Assembly: GCF_036323735.1 (NCBI RefSeq)
Contig: NC_086022.1
Location: 67,656,702 to 67,720,701 of the forward strand
Reading direction: 5' to 3'
DNA: 64,000 bases
Origin: Rattus norvegicus
Lineage: Eukaryota > Chordata > Mammalia > Rodentia > Muridae
A model generated the notes under the pieces. It made no database searches, had not been told where the DNA came from, and was given only the letters and a program-made list of their open reading frames with translations. Position 1 is the first letter of the stretch, and each line of letters starts with the position of its first letter. Shown here piece by piece: positions 43,479 to 53,944 of the stretch. The position numbers and the translations under genes were made by a program.

Positions 43479-43492
43479 CCCTAGCCATTTCT
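43479..43492. repeat. Target-site duplication, right copy
   Basis: CCCTAGCCATTTCT, identical to 36053-36066. Confidence 0.92.
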
Positions 43493-43710
43493 ATCACTTT
43501 TGCTTCTCGGCGGCCATGAGGTGGCAGCTCTGCTCCCGCGTGCCATTCTGCCAGGATGCTGTGCCATCACAGGCAGAGAAACAGTGAAGCCTGCTGGGTA
43601 CTGACTGTAACCTCTGAGGCTGAGTCAAATGCAACCTTCTCCTTAAGGAGGTCCATGTCTTACTGTTCTGCTGATAGAACAATCATCATGACCAGGTGAC
43701 TTACAGAAGG
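43493..43710 (+). mobile_element. Rodent LTR-like element, right part
   Basis: 'cggccatgaggtggcagctc', 'gatgctgtgccatcacaggc' and 'ctgtaacctctgaggctgag' fit the 3' half of a common rodent LTR, continuing the fragment that ends at 36066. Confidence 0.5.
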
Positions 43711-43771
43711 AAGCTTCTAACTGGGCTTCAGAGGGTTAGAACTAAGTGACGCTTTGACACCCATGCAAGTG

Positions 43772-43956
43772 CACGGACCCATTCCAGCACGGACCCATTC
43801 CAGCACGGACCCATTCCAGCACGGACCCATTCCAGCACGGACCCATTCCAGCACGGACCCATTCCAGCACGGACCCATTCCAGCACGGACCCATTCCAGC
43901 ACGGACCCATTCCAGCACGGACCCATTCCAGCACGGACCCATTCCAGCACGGACCC
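43772..43956. repeat. 16-bp minisatellite, 11.6 copies
   Basis: Unit CACGGACCCATTCCAG, eleven full copies plus nine bases, with no variant seen. Because 16 is not a multiple of 3, all three frames stay open, which explains the long repetitive ORFs on both strands. Confidence 0.99.
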
Positions 43957-44395
43957 TCCTTAGTGTTAGTCTCCTCTGAACCTTCAGGATGAAGCTGCTA
44001 AGGTAGTGCTGCCCACAGTACTGAGAGCAAGTTCTCAGTTCAGTATTCCTCACGCCAGCCCCTATACACGCCTACCTCCATCTTAGCTCCATCTCTCACC
44101 TACAGGACTCTCTGTCCTCCACTGAAACCTCCTCTCCTTTCTGTGCCATTTGCTGTCTCTTCCTGCCCTGTGGCTGTGACTCAGGCAGCAGTGGGCTCAG
44201 ATACCCCAGCTTCCACATGCACTGTGTGCACAGGTGTCAACCAACTCTTCCACATCTGACCAGCGTGCTTGGATTTAAAGAAACCTCCTTTCTATTCTGG
44301 TCTAAAGAGTAAATTCTTTGACCAAACTACTAATTCCCTATCTTCCAAGTTGCCTGTAAGGGAAGCAGTATTTTAATTCATTTAAAGTGGGAGGG

Positions 44396-44561
44396 GGTGA
44401 CTGGAAAGATGGCTCGGACATTAAGAGCAATTACTGCTTTCCCAGAGAGCTGGAGTGTGGTTCCCAGCACCATGTTGGATGGCTCACAAGTGCCTTAATT
44501 CCAGCTCCAGGATATCCAAGACCATCTTCTGGTCTCTACTAGCATCTGCACAATTTACATG

Positions 44562-44562
<1 letters not shown>
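44396..44562 (+). mobile_element. B2/B3 SINE
   Basis: 'gactggaaagatggctcgga' and 'gttcccagcaccatgttgga', running into the AC tract. Confidence 0.78.

Positions 44563-44566
<4 letters not shown>

Positions 44567-44598
<32 letters not shown>
44567..44598. repeat. (AC)n microsatellite
   Basis: About 16 AC units at the SINE tail. Confidence 0.95.
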
Positions 44599-44600
<2 letters not shown>

Positions 44601-44612
44601 TCGAAAACACAA

Positions 44613-44818
44613 AAGAGGCGCTTATCAAGATGGCTCAGCAGGTAAAGATGCTTGCTGCTGCCAAGGATGATGACCTGAGTTCGATTTCTAAAACACATAA
44701 AGTAGAAGAGAACTGACAACCACAAATTATCCTCTGGCCTTCACATGCATGCTGTGGCATGCACATCTATACCCATACCCACAAACATACACGCAAATAA
44801 ATATATGCTATAAAAATG
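44613..44818 (+). mobile_element. B2/B3 SINE
   Basis: 'atcaagatggctcagcaggt', 'atgatgacctgagttcgatt' and a 'gcaaataaatatatgc' tail. Confidence 0.75.
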
Positions 44819-44827
44819 CCTCAAGTA

Positions 44828-45150
44828 GGGCTGGAGAGATGGCTCAGTGGTTAAGAGCACTGACTGCGGGGTTGGGGATTTAGCTCAGTGGTAGAGCACT
44901 TGCCTAGCGAGCGCAAGGCCCTGGGTTCGGTCCCCAGCTCCGAAAAAAAGAAAAAAGAAAAAAAAAAAAAGAAAAAAGAGCACTGACTGCTCTTCCAGAG
45001 GTCCTGAGTTCAAATCCCAGCAACCACATGGTGGCTCACCACCTGTAATGGGATCTGATGCCCTCTTCGGGTGTGTCTGAAGACAGCTACAGTATACTTA
45101 CATACATAAAGTAAATAAATAAAATCTTTTTTAAAAAAAAGAAAATGATG
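44828..45150 (+). mobile_element. B2 SINE interrupted by ID
   Basis: The head is at 44828-44867, the rest resumes at 44976 ('aagagcactgactgctcttc' ... 'gaagacagctacagtatact') to the A-rich tail. Removing 44868-44990 restores a continuous B2. Confidence 0.95.
44868..44975 (+). mobile_element. ID element with 15-bp TSD
   Basis: 'ggggttggggatttagctca' to 'cagctccg' plus a long A/G-rich tail. Flanked by AAGAGCACTGACTGC at 44853-44867 and 44976-44990. Confidence 0.97.
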
Positions 45151-45152
45151 AC

Positions 45153-45156
<4 letters not shown>

Positions 45157-45191
<35 letters not shown>
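45157..45191. repeat. (ATA)n microsatellite
   Basis: About 12 AAT trimers. Confidence 0.95.
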
Positions 45192-45192
<1 letters not shown>

Positions 45193-45625
45193 TTAAAAAT
45201 GCCTCAAGTAATAAAACAAACCCATGAACAGACTATGTGACCATATCCTAGGATGCAGGAAGATGGCTGGAAAGTTTTTGAAGAAAACTGTTAGGCCTTA
45301 TGGAAATACCTTCTCAAAATGAGACAAAGCCAATATAAGAAAATAAGATAAAAAAATTAAAAATCTTTCATATTATAAGCCATGAAAGCAAATGACATGG
45401 TTAGCTCTGCCAGGTTAGAGGCATCATCTGTGTTTTAGAGATGGCAAAAATTAACTCAGGTCATCTATCAGAATTACAGGGCAGTGTGGCAGAGGAGAGC
45501 CAACCTGAGTCCCACCTCTTATCTGCTTGTCCTAGGCATCCCTCTGCCTCCAGGAGCCAGACTAGAGAGCACTGGCCCCCTCCCTTCTGGATGACCCGTG
45601 GAGGGTGACCCAGATGTGAACTCAC

Positions 45626-45754
45626 CAGAATGGGCTCCACCAGCCGTCCCTCTGGCATGACTGAGCGGTTCATCTTGGCAATGCTCTCTAGGGTGTCCAG
45701 TGCAGCCTGCGTGTTCCCAGTGGAGACGTTGAAGCGAGCAGATTCAGGGATGAA
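45626..45754 (-). CDS. Svopl: Svopl exon: post-TM6 cytosolic loop
   Basis: 129 bp, 43 codons, phase 0 both ends. Acceptor GTCCAG, donor GTGAGT. It encodes FIPESARFNVSTGNTQAALD then TLESIAKMNRSVMPEGRLVE and PIL. The P-E-S-x-R-x-x-x-x-x-G motif directly after TM6 is conserved in SV2/SLC22-like and sugar-type facilitators. The rest is the central cytosolic loop. Confidence 0.96.
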
Positions 45755-46707
45755 CTGGACACAGATAACAAAGAGCATCAGAGCTATAGGTTCTGTAGAC
45801 TGTTAAAGGTGCTGTTGGCTACTCTGTGCCTTCCTCAGTCCTGGCAGACCCCACCCCATGAGAGGGCTGGCAGGCTTCAAGGCACACAGCGTATCAAGCA
45901 TCTCCTGATGAAATTATGCTGACTCAGAAATGAACTTATGCTGACTCAGAAATGTGCCTCTAGGGAGAGAGATCTACAGAACAAGAAACACTGGGCTAAA
46001 ACCAAAGGACTAACTTTAGATATTTGACTGCACTATAGATTTTTATTTAATTTTTTATAGATATGCCAATTATATAATGGCAGGTATTAGATTCTGGGCT
46101 TGAGAGCAACTCATAGACAACAAATTCCAGGCTGCCCTTGAACCTAGGGCCTTAAGAACACCCAATGATGAGATGCAGTAGGCTGGCAGAGCAGCGAAGT
46201 CTTAGTCTACAACCACAGAGACAATGATCTTCCCACAGGAAGCAACAGGCCTGATAGCCACTGGCCCCAAAGCACCTGAGGGGTCTAGATGTGAATCTCG
46301 GTGGTGGTGGGTACACACTGGGGATTAAACCAAGCCTTCTGCAAGTGAGGTGAGCATTATACCCAAGCCACGCCCCCAAGCTCTCAGGGCCAGGGTGGGC
46401 GAGGATGGGCGAGGGGTGATTCTGAGCAACAGATCTGAAGAGAATGATCCTCTGAGCCTGTACAAGAGAGATGGGAGCTTGGCCCTGAAACCAGCCATGG
46501 CAAAGATGTGTGAAGGTCATGATTTTGCTTAATGTAGAGGAAGAAAGGCTTAGGAGGATATCAATTAAAAAAAAAAAAAGCTTTAAAAGATGCCAGGTGA
46601 AAACAGAACCTTAAAAATCTGTGACCTAGTCACCCATAAAGCTAGGAGTGTCCCAGTGGAGACCTGAATTTGAAATAAATGACCACCCAGGGGCCTTCTC
46701 TTCCTCA
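45755..46707 (-). other. Svopl: Svopl intron, mostly unique
   Basis: 46300-46385 has faint reversed ID/B4-like phrases ('gggattaaaccaagccttct'). Otherwise no gene or repeat is recognised. Confidence 0.4.
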
Positions 46708-46826
46708 ATTCTCTTTCTGCTCCCTCCCCTCTCTTCCCCTCTCCTCTGCTCCCCTCCCTCACCTTCCCCTCCCCTCCCTCTCCTCCCCTCCCTCTCCTCC
46801 CCTCCTTTTTCCTTCCTTTCCTTTCT
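46708..46826. repeat. (CCCTCT)n pyrimidine tract
   Basis: About 120 bp of C and T only, in CCCTCTCCTC units, next to an antisense SINE. Confidence 0.95.
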
Positions 46827-47035
46827 TATGTATCCCAGAATGGCTTCAAATCACTATGTAATTGAGGATGACCTTGAATTTCTGGGCTACCTGTCTCGGC
46901 TCCTGAGTACTAGCATTGCAGCAGGCATGTGTTACCGTGCCCAATTTACGCTTCATTAAAGAACAAACCCAGGGCAGCTTCAAGTAGGCTAGACAAGCAT
47001 TCAAGCAACTGAGATACATACATCCCCGAAACTGA
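46827..47035 (-). mobile_element. B4 SINE, antisense
   Basis: A reversed B1-like half ('gaggatgaccttgaatttct') then a reversed ID-like half ('aagcattcaagcaactgaga'). Confidence 0.7.
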
Positions 47036-47230
47036 AAGTTACTACAGCCCCAAGGGATCAGACACACTCGCAGGCGCATACCCACATACAAACACACACA
47101 GTCATATACATGCTTAAAAATGAAAGTAAGTCCATTTTTAAAAGAGGCTAACATGAAATATACATTTGTGGAGAAAAGAGGTCCGTGAACCAGCAGAGAG
47201 GGAACACAGAGGCAGTTTCAAAAGCATCAC

Positions 47231-47356
47231 CTTGAAGGCCATGATGAGGATGATGCCAGGGATGGAGGCAATGCGGATGAGCCAGCGCCACCCAATGGTG
47301 GGGATGACCACGGAGGCCATGCTGATGATGAGCAGGGAGCCAGCAAGCCAGAAAAC
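47231..47356 (-). CDS. Svopl: Svopl exon: TM5 and TM6
   Basis: 126 bp, 42 codons, phase 0 both ends. Acceptor CCCCAG, donor GTGATG (weak). It encodes VFWLAGSLLIISMASVVIPT then IGWRWLIRIASIPGIILIMA and FK: two hydrophobic helices linked by the G-W-R-W-L turn typical of the family between TM5 and TM6. Confidence 0.96.
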
Positions 47357-47930
47357 CTGGGGAGAAAGACCGGAAACATGACTATTCCGTCTGTCCTGCC
47401 TCTCTGACATTTCTCCTTCTGAGGAGCCTTGGAGTCGATGCTTTTGTGTAGTTTGTGAGCGAGGTGGGAGCTCTGAAGGGTGACAATCGGGTCCTACTTC
47501 CAGGGTGGCTCCTCTGATCTGAGAAGTTGATAAGTCACTCTACTCCATGGCTCCGTTTGTTTTCTATAAACATGGCTCTACTTTAGCTACAGAAAATCCG
47601 TCAGCAATGTGATTAAAGTTTAAAACAAACAAAACATCTACTATTCTGGCGGTTCCTAACACTGGTTTGTGCTCTGGCACAGATAATGCCATCCCGGCAC
47701 CATAAGGAAGCACAAGGAGGGTGGAAAGAGGGCTCTGCCTCCAGCCCTCTACCTTCGTTTTCTCTTTTGGAAGGATGTGACATCATTTTCGCTTTCGGAA
47801 GGATGTGATGAGGTTTCTTTACTCTGTTTGCCTCCAACACTCCTTTAGACACAGCCAACAAGGAAGTATTTTGTTCCTTCCTTTTTCCAAAAACAGGCCA
47901 TGGAATATGCAATGTTTTATACTTTTTTTT

Positions 47931-48024
47931 TTTTTTTTGGTTCTTTTTTCCGAGCTGGGGACCGAACCCAGGGCCTTGCGCTTCCTAGGTAAGCACTCTA
48001 CCGCTGAGCTAAATCCCCAGCCCC
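47931..48024 (-). mobile_element. ID element, antisense
   Basis: T-tract, 'ccgagctggggaccgaaccc' to 'gctaaatccccagcccc'. Flanked by TATAC plus T-runs (47918 and 48025), so the TSD is about 13 bp with T-tract ambiguity. Confidence 0.95.
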
Positions 48025-48202
48025 TATACTTTTTTTTCATGGTACAAGTTCGATATCAAATACTGTGGGCCCTGCTGGTCAAGAATTATTAATAGAACCA
48101 TTCCCATTTATGATGAAAAATAATGTTCACCCCATCTCAGAGAGACAGAAAAAGTTAGCATTTTAGAAGACTCTTTGGAGATCCAATTGATGAATGGCTT
48201 TT

Positions 48203-48403
48203 AAAAATATTTATTTTTATGTGTATTTATTGTTACCTGCATATATGTTTGTGTACCACATCTGGTGATTGAGGAGGCCAGTAGGTGTCAGATTCCCTAG
48301 AACTGGAGTCACAGGTCAGAAGCTGCCACGTGGGTGCTGGGAATCAAATTCATATGTTCTAGAAGAACATCAGTGCTTTTAACCACTGAGCCATCTCTCC
48401 AGC
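48203..48403 (-). mobile_element. B2/B3 SINE, antisense
   Basis: 'tatttatttttatgtgtatt', 'ccctagaactggagtcacag' and 'ctgagccatctctccagccc'. Confidence 0.9.
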
Positions 48404-48847
48404 CCCAAGAGAGGATTATCTTATCAACAATAATTTCACCAAAAATAGATTACTTCAGAAAGTGTTAGGGCTAAAAAGAAAATAGAATAATGTATGGAGA
48501 ATGACTTGGGTGACACGGGACAGCTTTTCTGAAATAGATACGGCCGCTGTGTATGAGTGAAAGATAGTTGATGTAGCATTGGGATGGATCTCAGTAGTAA
48601 CAGGGAAGACTTCTTTAAAGCATTTGCCACACATTTTTGAAGGTAAAGGTGACAAGGTTTGTTGATTAGCACTTGAACAAGGGGTCCAAGAATTGGGGAT
48701 GAGCCAGCAGAGTTCGGAAATGGAGCAGGGAGAGGGTCCGCTGTGGCTCCTACACTAAGCTCAGATGGCAGAAGGTGAGGCTTGCTTTGACCTGGAATAG
48801 AAACATGAACATCACAGGTCTCAGGGGCAAGTTCTAAGAAGGCTGCA
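48404..48847 (-). other. Svopl: Svopl intron, unique part
   Basis: No repeat or exon recognised. Confidence 0.5.
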
Positions 48848-49280
48848 TGTGGTGGTTTGAAGAAAATGCTACCATAGGCCCACAGGGAGTGGCACTATTA
48901 GGAGGTGTGGCCTTGCTGAAGTAGGTGTGGCCTTGTAGGAGGAGGTATGGCCTTGTTGGAGGAGGTGTGGCCTTGTTGGAGGAGGTGTGGCCTTGTTGGA
49001 GGAGGTGTGGCCTTGTTGGAGGAGGTGTGGCACTAGAAGATGGGTTTTGAAGTCTCAGATGCTCAAGCACGTCTTCCTTGCTGCTACCTGCTGATTTAGA
49101 TGTAGATGTCTCAGCTCCTTCTCCAGCACCGTGTCTGCCTGCAAGCTGCCATGCTTCCCATCATAACAATAATGGGCCGAACCTCTGAAACAGCAAGCCA
49201 GCCCCCATTAAATGTTTTCCTTTATAAACGGTGCCTTGGTCATGGTCTCTCTTCACAGCAAGAAAACTCTAACTAAGACA
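48848..49280 (+). mobile_element. MaLR-like LTR (5' LTR) with VNTR
   Basis: TGTGGTGGTTTGAA ... CTAACTAAGACA (TG...CA), followed directly by internal sequence 'gaagttggtaccagggactg'. Contains 'tccttctccagcaccgtgtc' and 'ccattaaatgttttccttta'. LTR plus internal sequence makes a provirus remnant likely. Confidence 0.65.
48899..49033. repeat. 20-bp VNTR inside the LTR
   Basis: About 6-7 units of GGAGGTGTGGCCTTGTTGGA with small variants. The sister LTRs at 16546 and 60041 have only one to two units. Confidence 0.9.
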
Positions 49281-49875
49281 GAAGTTGGTACCAGGGACTG
49301 GAGTTTTGTTGTGATTGGTTGGACCACGCTTTTGTTTGGAGGCATGTGGACTTTGGGACTTTGGATTGGGAAAAGCCATGGAATGTTTTCAGTGGGGATT
49401 AATGGGTGATCCTAGTGGGAACATGGACAACAATGGTACTGAAGGTGACAAACTGTGGGAGCCTAACTCAAGAGGCTTCAGAGGAGAAGAGTGTTAGTAT
49501 GTGGCCTAGAGACCATTCTTGTGATGTTTTGGTGAAGAATGTGGCTGCTTTCTGCCCTTGTCTGGAAAATATGTCTGTAGCTAAATTAGAGTTTTTGGAT
49601 TGTGTTGACTAAGGAAATCTCAAAACAGCCAAATATCCATTTTGTTTTGTGGTTATCAGTAATGAAAAGAAACAAGCCAAGCAAGGAAAAATACAAAATG
49701 CAAAGTTTGAGGAGAAAATAGGCACCAGGAAGTGGAATGGAGCTAAATCCTGTGTGCAAGGAGATAAATAGATTTAAAAAAAAGTCTGATATTAAATGAA
49801 ATAAAGGGAGTGGTAGCCTCAGGGCAAGATCCCACCCATCTAAGCTTCCAACTTGTTAAAAGGAATTAAAGAACA
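49281..49875 (+). mobile_element. MaLR-like internal sequence, non-coding
   Basis: Continues from the LTR: 'tgtggactttgggactttgg', 'tggcctagagaccattcttg', 'ccaggaagtggaatggagct', 'ggcaagatcccacccatcta'. I recall this as the internal part of rodent MaLR elements. No gag/pol-like ORF is visible. Confidence 0.6.
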
Positions 49876-49880
49876 GCTTA

Positions 49881-50022
49881 GGTCCTGGTGTGGTGGTGCA
49901 CATCTTTAATCCTAGCACTCAGAAGGCAGAGGCTGGCAGATGTCTAAGTTTGAGGACAACCTGGTCTACAGAGTTCCAGGACAGCCAAGTTTAGGCAACA
50001 TAGGAAACCATCAAAAACAAAG
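49881..50022 (+). mobile_element. B1 SINE
   Basis: 'cacatctttaatcctagcac' and 'acaacctggtctacagagtt', ending A-rich. Confidence 0.9.
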
Positions 50023-50095
50023 AGCTGGTGAGGCCCCAGTTAAACATTTTCCCTTACAAGAGTTGCTGTGATCATGGTGTTCTTGGTTTTTAATA
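50023..50095 (+). mobile_element. MaLR-like 3' LTR remnant
   Basis: 'ggccccagttaaacattttc' and 'agagttgctgtgatcatggt' match the 3' portion of the 48848 LTR. A B1 sits between internal sequence and remnant. Confidence 0.55.
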
Positions 50096-50129
50096 AATAT
50101 TTTTGGAGACAGTAAGGCGAAAACACAGG

Positions 50130-50425
50130 TAGAGCTGTCCATTCCCTTTCTTCAGGATTCACATCCATGAATTCTACATCCATGGTTTCAGCCAACTGCG
50201 TATAGAAGATATTCAAAACAAGTCTGTGCTGGACAATTGTATACCCACAAAACATTGATTAGACAACTCAAATGTAAATGATTGAAGGTATATAATATCT
50301 GATCTGGGGAGGTATATGAAATATGGCACCATGGACCTTGAGACCTCCACAGATTTTTGTATCCTCTGGGATCCAAGAACCAATCTACATGGATTCAAAA
50401 GGATGTCTATATATAAGCAACCACT
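50130..50425. mobile_element. MER2/Tigger-like DNA transposon fossil
   Basis: 'acatccatggtttcagccaa' near one end and 'tgggatccaagaaccaatct' near the other fit the ends of a TcMar-Tigger/MER2 element. Diverged; orientation not assigned. Confidence 0.4.
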
Positions 50426-51243
50426 GGAGTGGACTATATGACCCAAGGAGACCTAGACAAGAGGGGGGCATTGAGGAAGACTGCCACAGTACTGGACAGA
50501 TGGATCAGTTAGTATTGAAGGATAAAGTGCAGACACTTTGAATAAAGATGCATTTCTGGTCATGAAACACTGAAGACAAAACGTGGTGAGAAATTGGACT
50601 CACCTTTGAGTGTTTCTGGTTCTTGATGGTTGCTATTACCTAAATTCTGTATTAAAAAATGCAAATCCTCCTGCTTTATTTATTGTCAAATACTTTAAAC
50701 CTTAATGGAGAGGGTCTTCTTTGCCCTGGACATTCACTGGAGTCAAGACATTAGGATCTGAGGGCATCAAAACCCATCCAGGGGAGCAAGATCAATAGTG
50801 CCTGATGACCTCAGTCAGCCTGATGACCTTTAGTCAGCAGCCAGCCGGGGTCTGTGGAGGACCCTGGAGGAACAGCAGCTGCCAAGACACAATCATGGTG
50901 CCTTCCTCCAAGTGGGAGCAATATGGATCTGGACACACCAGCACCCTTGGAAGAAAAAATGCAAAAAGGGTAGGAGCTACCGCCTTCTCTGAAGTCTCAG
51001 GGGGTGACAAAGGCCATCTTAGATGTGCTTGAGCGTCACTGCAGGGTGGCACAAGTCCCCACCTCAGAGAATCTTCAGCTTGGACCTCTGGCATTAGACA
51101 TGCTTCGTGCCCATTAGTTGGTGTCAAAACAATAGGCAATGCCCAAGGTCACTCAAGAGTACGAGGGCTTGATTGGAAGGAAGGCAACCCACGGCTGTTC
51201 TCTCAGAACCAGGAGGCTCCTCAGAGTTCCCACTCTACCTTAC
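50426..51243 (-). other. Svopl: Svopl intron, mostly unique
   Basis: No confident repeat. ORFs of 75-101 codons near 50805-51139 overlap on both strands without domain signatures. Confidence 0.45.
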
Positions 51244-51307
51244 CTGAGACAAGGGCAGCATGTAGCCTCGGTATTTTGTGGGCAAAAATTCAGTCTTTAT
51301 GATTAAC
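51244..51307 (-). CDS. Svopl: Svopl exon: TM4-TM5 loop
   Basis: 64 bp. The first G completes GG|G Gly; 21 codons follow and end in phase 0. Acceptor TGCAG, donor GTAAGG. It encodes LIIKTEFLPTKYRGYMLPLS Q. E-F-L-P-T-K-Y-R-G is the conserved cytosolic loop between TM4 and TM5 in the SV2/SLC22 group. Confidence 0.95.
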
Positions 51308-51424
51308 CTGCACAGGGAATGGAGAAACACAGTCATTGTGTTTTTAGAAAACCAAGCAACTTTGCTTTAAACGATCAAGAGTCTTCACCTCAGTAAAGAC
51401 ATCATAAGCATGAATGGCAGGGGG

Positions 51425-51590
51425 ACGACTTTAGAGACAGCTCAGCAGTTAAGAGCGCTTGTGGCTCCTACATGGGACTTGGGTGGGTTCTCAGAATCCA
51501 CATGGTGCTCATGACCATCCCTAATGGCAGTTCCAAGGAATCTGACACCCTTTTGTAACCTCTGAGGACACCAGGCACTCACAGGAAACA
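51425..51590 (+). mobile_element. B2/B3 SINE, diverged
   Basis: 'agacagctcagcagttaaga' and 'agaatccacatggtgctcat', running into CATA repeats. Confidence 0.75.
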
Positions 51591-51715
51591 TACATACATA
51601 CATACATACATACATACATACATACATACATACATACATACGCACACATATACATACATACAGATTTATGCATATACATACAAATGTACACACATACATA
51701 CATACATACATACAA
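51586..51715. repeat. (CATA)n microsatellite
   Basis: About 17 uninterrupted CATA units, then degenerate CATA/CACA repeats, at the tail of the SINE. Confidence 0.97.
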
Positions 51716-51967
51716 ACTTGCTGCAAAGCACTCACACACATAAATCTGAAACTTAACGAAACAGGAGCTCATCGGATATGAAGCTGTAATTGTTACAGTG
51801 ACCTCCCACTTCCAGTGAGAAGTGAGCTTGTGACTGCTCCTTGCCTGTCATTTTGGCACCACAGTCATTTTAAACAGTGACATTAGCCCTATCTCTATGC
51901 CCAAGAGAAGCTTTGGAAAACAGCTTTGTCACATCAAAATCACCTTTTGATGTAAAACATACCTAAG

Positions 51968-52152
51968 AGGGCTGGAGAGATGGCTCAGCGGTTAAGAGCA
52001 CTGACTGCTCTTCCAGAGGTCCTGAGTTCAATTCCCAGCAACCACATGGTGGTTCACAACCATCTGTAATGAGATCTGATGCCCTCTTCTGGTGTGTCTG
52101 AAGACAGCTACAGTGTACTTATATATATAATAAATAAATAAATCTTTAAAAA
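51968..52152 (+). mobile_element. B2 SINE with 14-bp TSD
   Basis: Near-consensus B2 ('gggctggagagatggctcag', 'tgatgccctcttctggtgtg') with an AT-rich tail. Flanked by AAAACATACCTAAG at 51954-51967 and 52153-52166. Confidence 0.96.
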
Positions 52153-52166
52153 AAAACATACCTAAG

Positions 52167-52860
52167 AAATCAAAATGTACCCAAGGGAAGGCAAAGAAGG
52201 TTCACTGATGACAGTCTCAGCGCATTCCTAACGAAGAGTGGGATGATTCGTAAATAGAATAAACAGAGTGGAGGTCCAGCGGGTTTCACACTGTTTTCTG
52301 TCAGCATTATTAGCCAGGGCTGGGCTATCTTCATTCCTTCTTTCTCCCCTTTCTTTCTCCCTTTTCTTTCTCCTTTCTCTCCTTTTTTTCTTCCTTCCCT
52401 TCTTCCTTTGAAAGTATTGACCGGACTGCTTCTTGCAGGTTTTTAAGCTCTTTCCGCAGCTACTCCTACCCAGCTCTCAGCTCACACACTTAACTAACGC
52501 CCCAAGGGAAAACACTTGTTTTAGACGAATTAAGGCAATACCAGGTGCTTAGACATCTCCTGAGGTGATTGAAGGAGAGAGTGCCTCAAGGCAGGCAGGA
52601 GGGAATAGCCTGAGGGGTTCTGTGGATTTCTAGATGGCCCCACAACTGGAATATTAACACAGCAACTCTCTCCCAAACACTGAGACCCTATACAGTGTTT
52701 ACCTGGCAGCAGGAGACAGGTTGGCCGGGAACAGACAGCCACGTTGAGCCTATTTCAGGATTTTTCCTCTGCTTTGCAAATTCTTTCTGGTATGGGTTTT
52801 GTTTTTGTTTTTTATTTTGCTTTGTTTTTTTTAATCCAAATATTTTTATTTTATTCTTAG

Positions 52861-52861
<1 letters not shown>
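52167..52861 (-). other. Svopl: Svopl intron, mostly unique
   Basis: Includes a C/T-rich tract at about 52335-52410. No exon or SINE recognised. Confidence 0.5.
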
Positions 52862-52901
<40 letters not shown>

Positions 52902-53183
52902 CGGTCTGCCTGTATATGAATCTGTGCCCCCCCTCCATGAATGTGTATGTGTGTCTGTCTGTCTCTTTGTCTCTGTGTCTGTCTGTGACTATGTGCACAT
53001 CTGTCTCCATCTCTGTGTGCATGTGTGTGTGTGTTTTGTCTGCCTGTATATAAATCTGTGCCCCCATACTCAATGTGTGAATATGTACATGTATGTGTAT
53101 GTCTCTCTGTACGTCTCTCTGTAACTGTGTGCACATGCACACACGCGCGTGTGCGCACACACACACACACACACACACACACC
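52862..53183. repeat. Compound (TG)/(TC)/(AC) microsatellite region
   Basis: A pure TG block at 52862-52900, degenerate TG/TC-rich sequence with two copies of a 'tctgcctgtata' segment, and an AC block at 53155-53182. ORFs here on both strands are low-complexity artefacts. Confidence 0.92.
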
Positions 53184-53241
53184 CCGAATTTAGGGTGTCG
53201 ACATTTCTCTCCTGAAGTCAAGACTGTGGAGTAAGTCTTAC

Positions 53242-53366
53242 CCTTGTGCATGGCCAGACACTCCGCAGCCTACCATTGTCCGCAGAAAGACAAACCAGAT
53301 GTAGGAGGGAGAGAAAGAGGTCAGTAAGGAGAAGTAGGCTCCCCACAGGAATGAGAGCAGCAATAT
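53242..53366 (-). CDS. Svopl: Svopl exon: TM3 and TM4
   Basis: 125 bp, phase 0 in, leaving with GG of Gly. Acceptor TTTCAG, donor GTAAGA. It encodes ILLLSFLWGAYFSLLTSFSP then SYIWFVFLRTMVGCGVSGHA and Q. The R-x-x-x-G-x-G pattern in TM4 is the MFS motif-B equivalent. This frame has no ORF longer than the exon; longer overlapping ORFs in another frame are spurious. Confidence 0.95.
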
Positions 53367-53944
53367 CTGAAACAAGGAAAGAACACTTGTTACTGGACCT
53401 GCCTAGGGAATGATGGGGTCTCGGACACCTCCAGAGGTGGGCACTTCCTCTGTGGGACATCAGAGTCACAGCACCTGCTGGTCTCTCAGTCTCCACTGAC
53501 ACACTCCAGAAAACTCCTTGTCTAAAAGCCCCTTTACTGTGTCTAATATGTCTACCCTCAGAGGTAACATGAAACAAAGCTCTGCCCTCCCTTCTCACAG
53601 CGCTGTTAGGAGCAAAAGGAGACCCTGTATTGGGAAGAGTATAGGAAGCAAACTTGTTTTTCCTTATTTATAAGGACAACAGAGGTTCCCAGGATGATTT
53701 TACAAAACTGGTTGGCTGCTGAGAACTGTAACTTTAGAAAGATGACTACTGCAGATCCAGAGCCAAATTATCTTAGGATATCCTTAGCTCTCTCAATAGA
53801 CAGTTTTCACCCACCTCTGATCAGATCCAACATCCTAGCGATGTTGATAAAACCTTTGGATCACATGAACTTAACTAGCCCTCACTGTCTCCAAGCATAG
53901 AAAGTCATCAGATAGCATCTGGTCCTATAGCAGAGTCATCAGAT
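53367..53944 (-). other. Svopl: Svopl intron, unique part
   Basis: No repeat recognised up to the LTR; the AGAT target copy is at 53941-53944. Confidence 0.5.

Noticed and set aside
43717..44053. Repetitive WNGSVLEWVRAGMGPC-like ORFs on -, and a tandem array that could suggest CRISPR or a repeat protein
   Set aside because: A 16-bp perfect tandem repeat without spacers in a mammalian genome. The frames stay open simply because 16 is not divisible by 3.
44868..44975. ID elements as functional tRNA-Ala-like genes
   Set aside because: A and B boxes are recognisable, but the elements have A-rich tails and TSDs and do not fold into a full cloverleaf by eye. They are SINEs.
53218..53598. 126-codon ORF on - overlapping a Svopl exon
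   Set aside because: It uses a different frame from the family-matching one, which has exact splice borders and 41 conserved codons.
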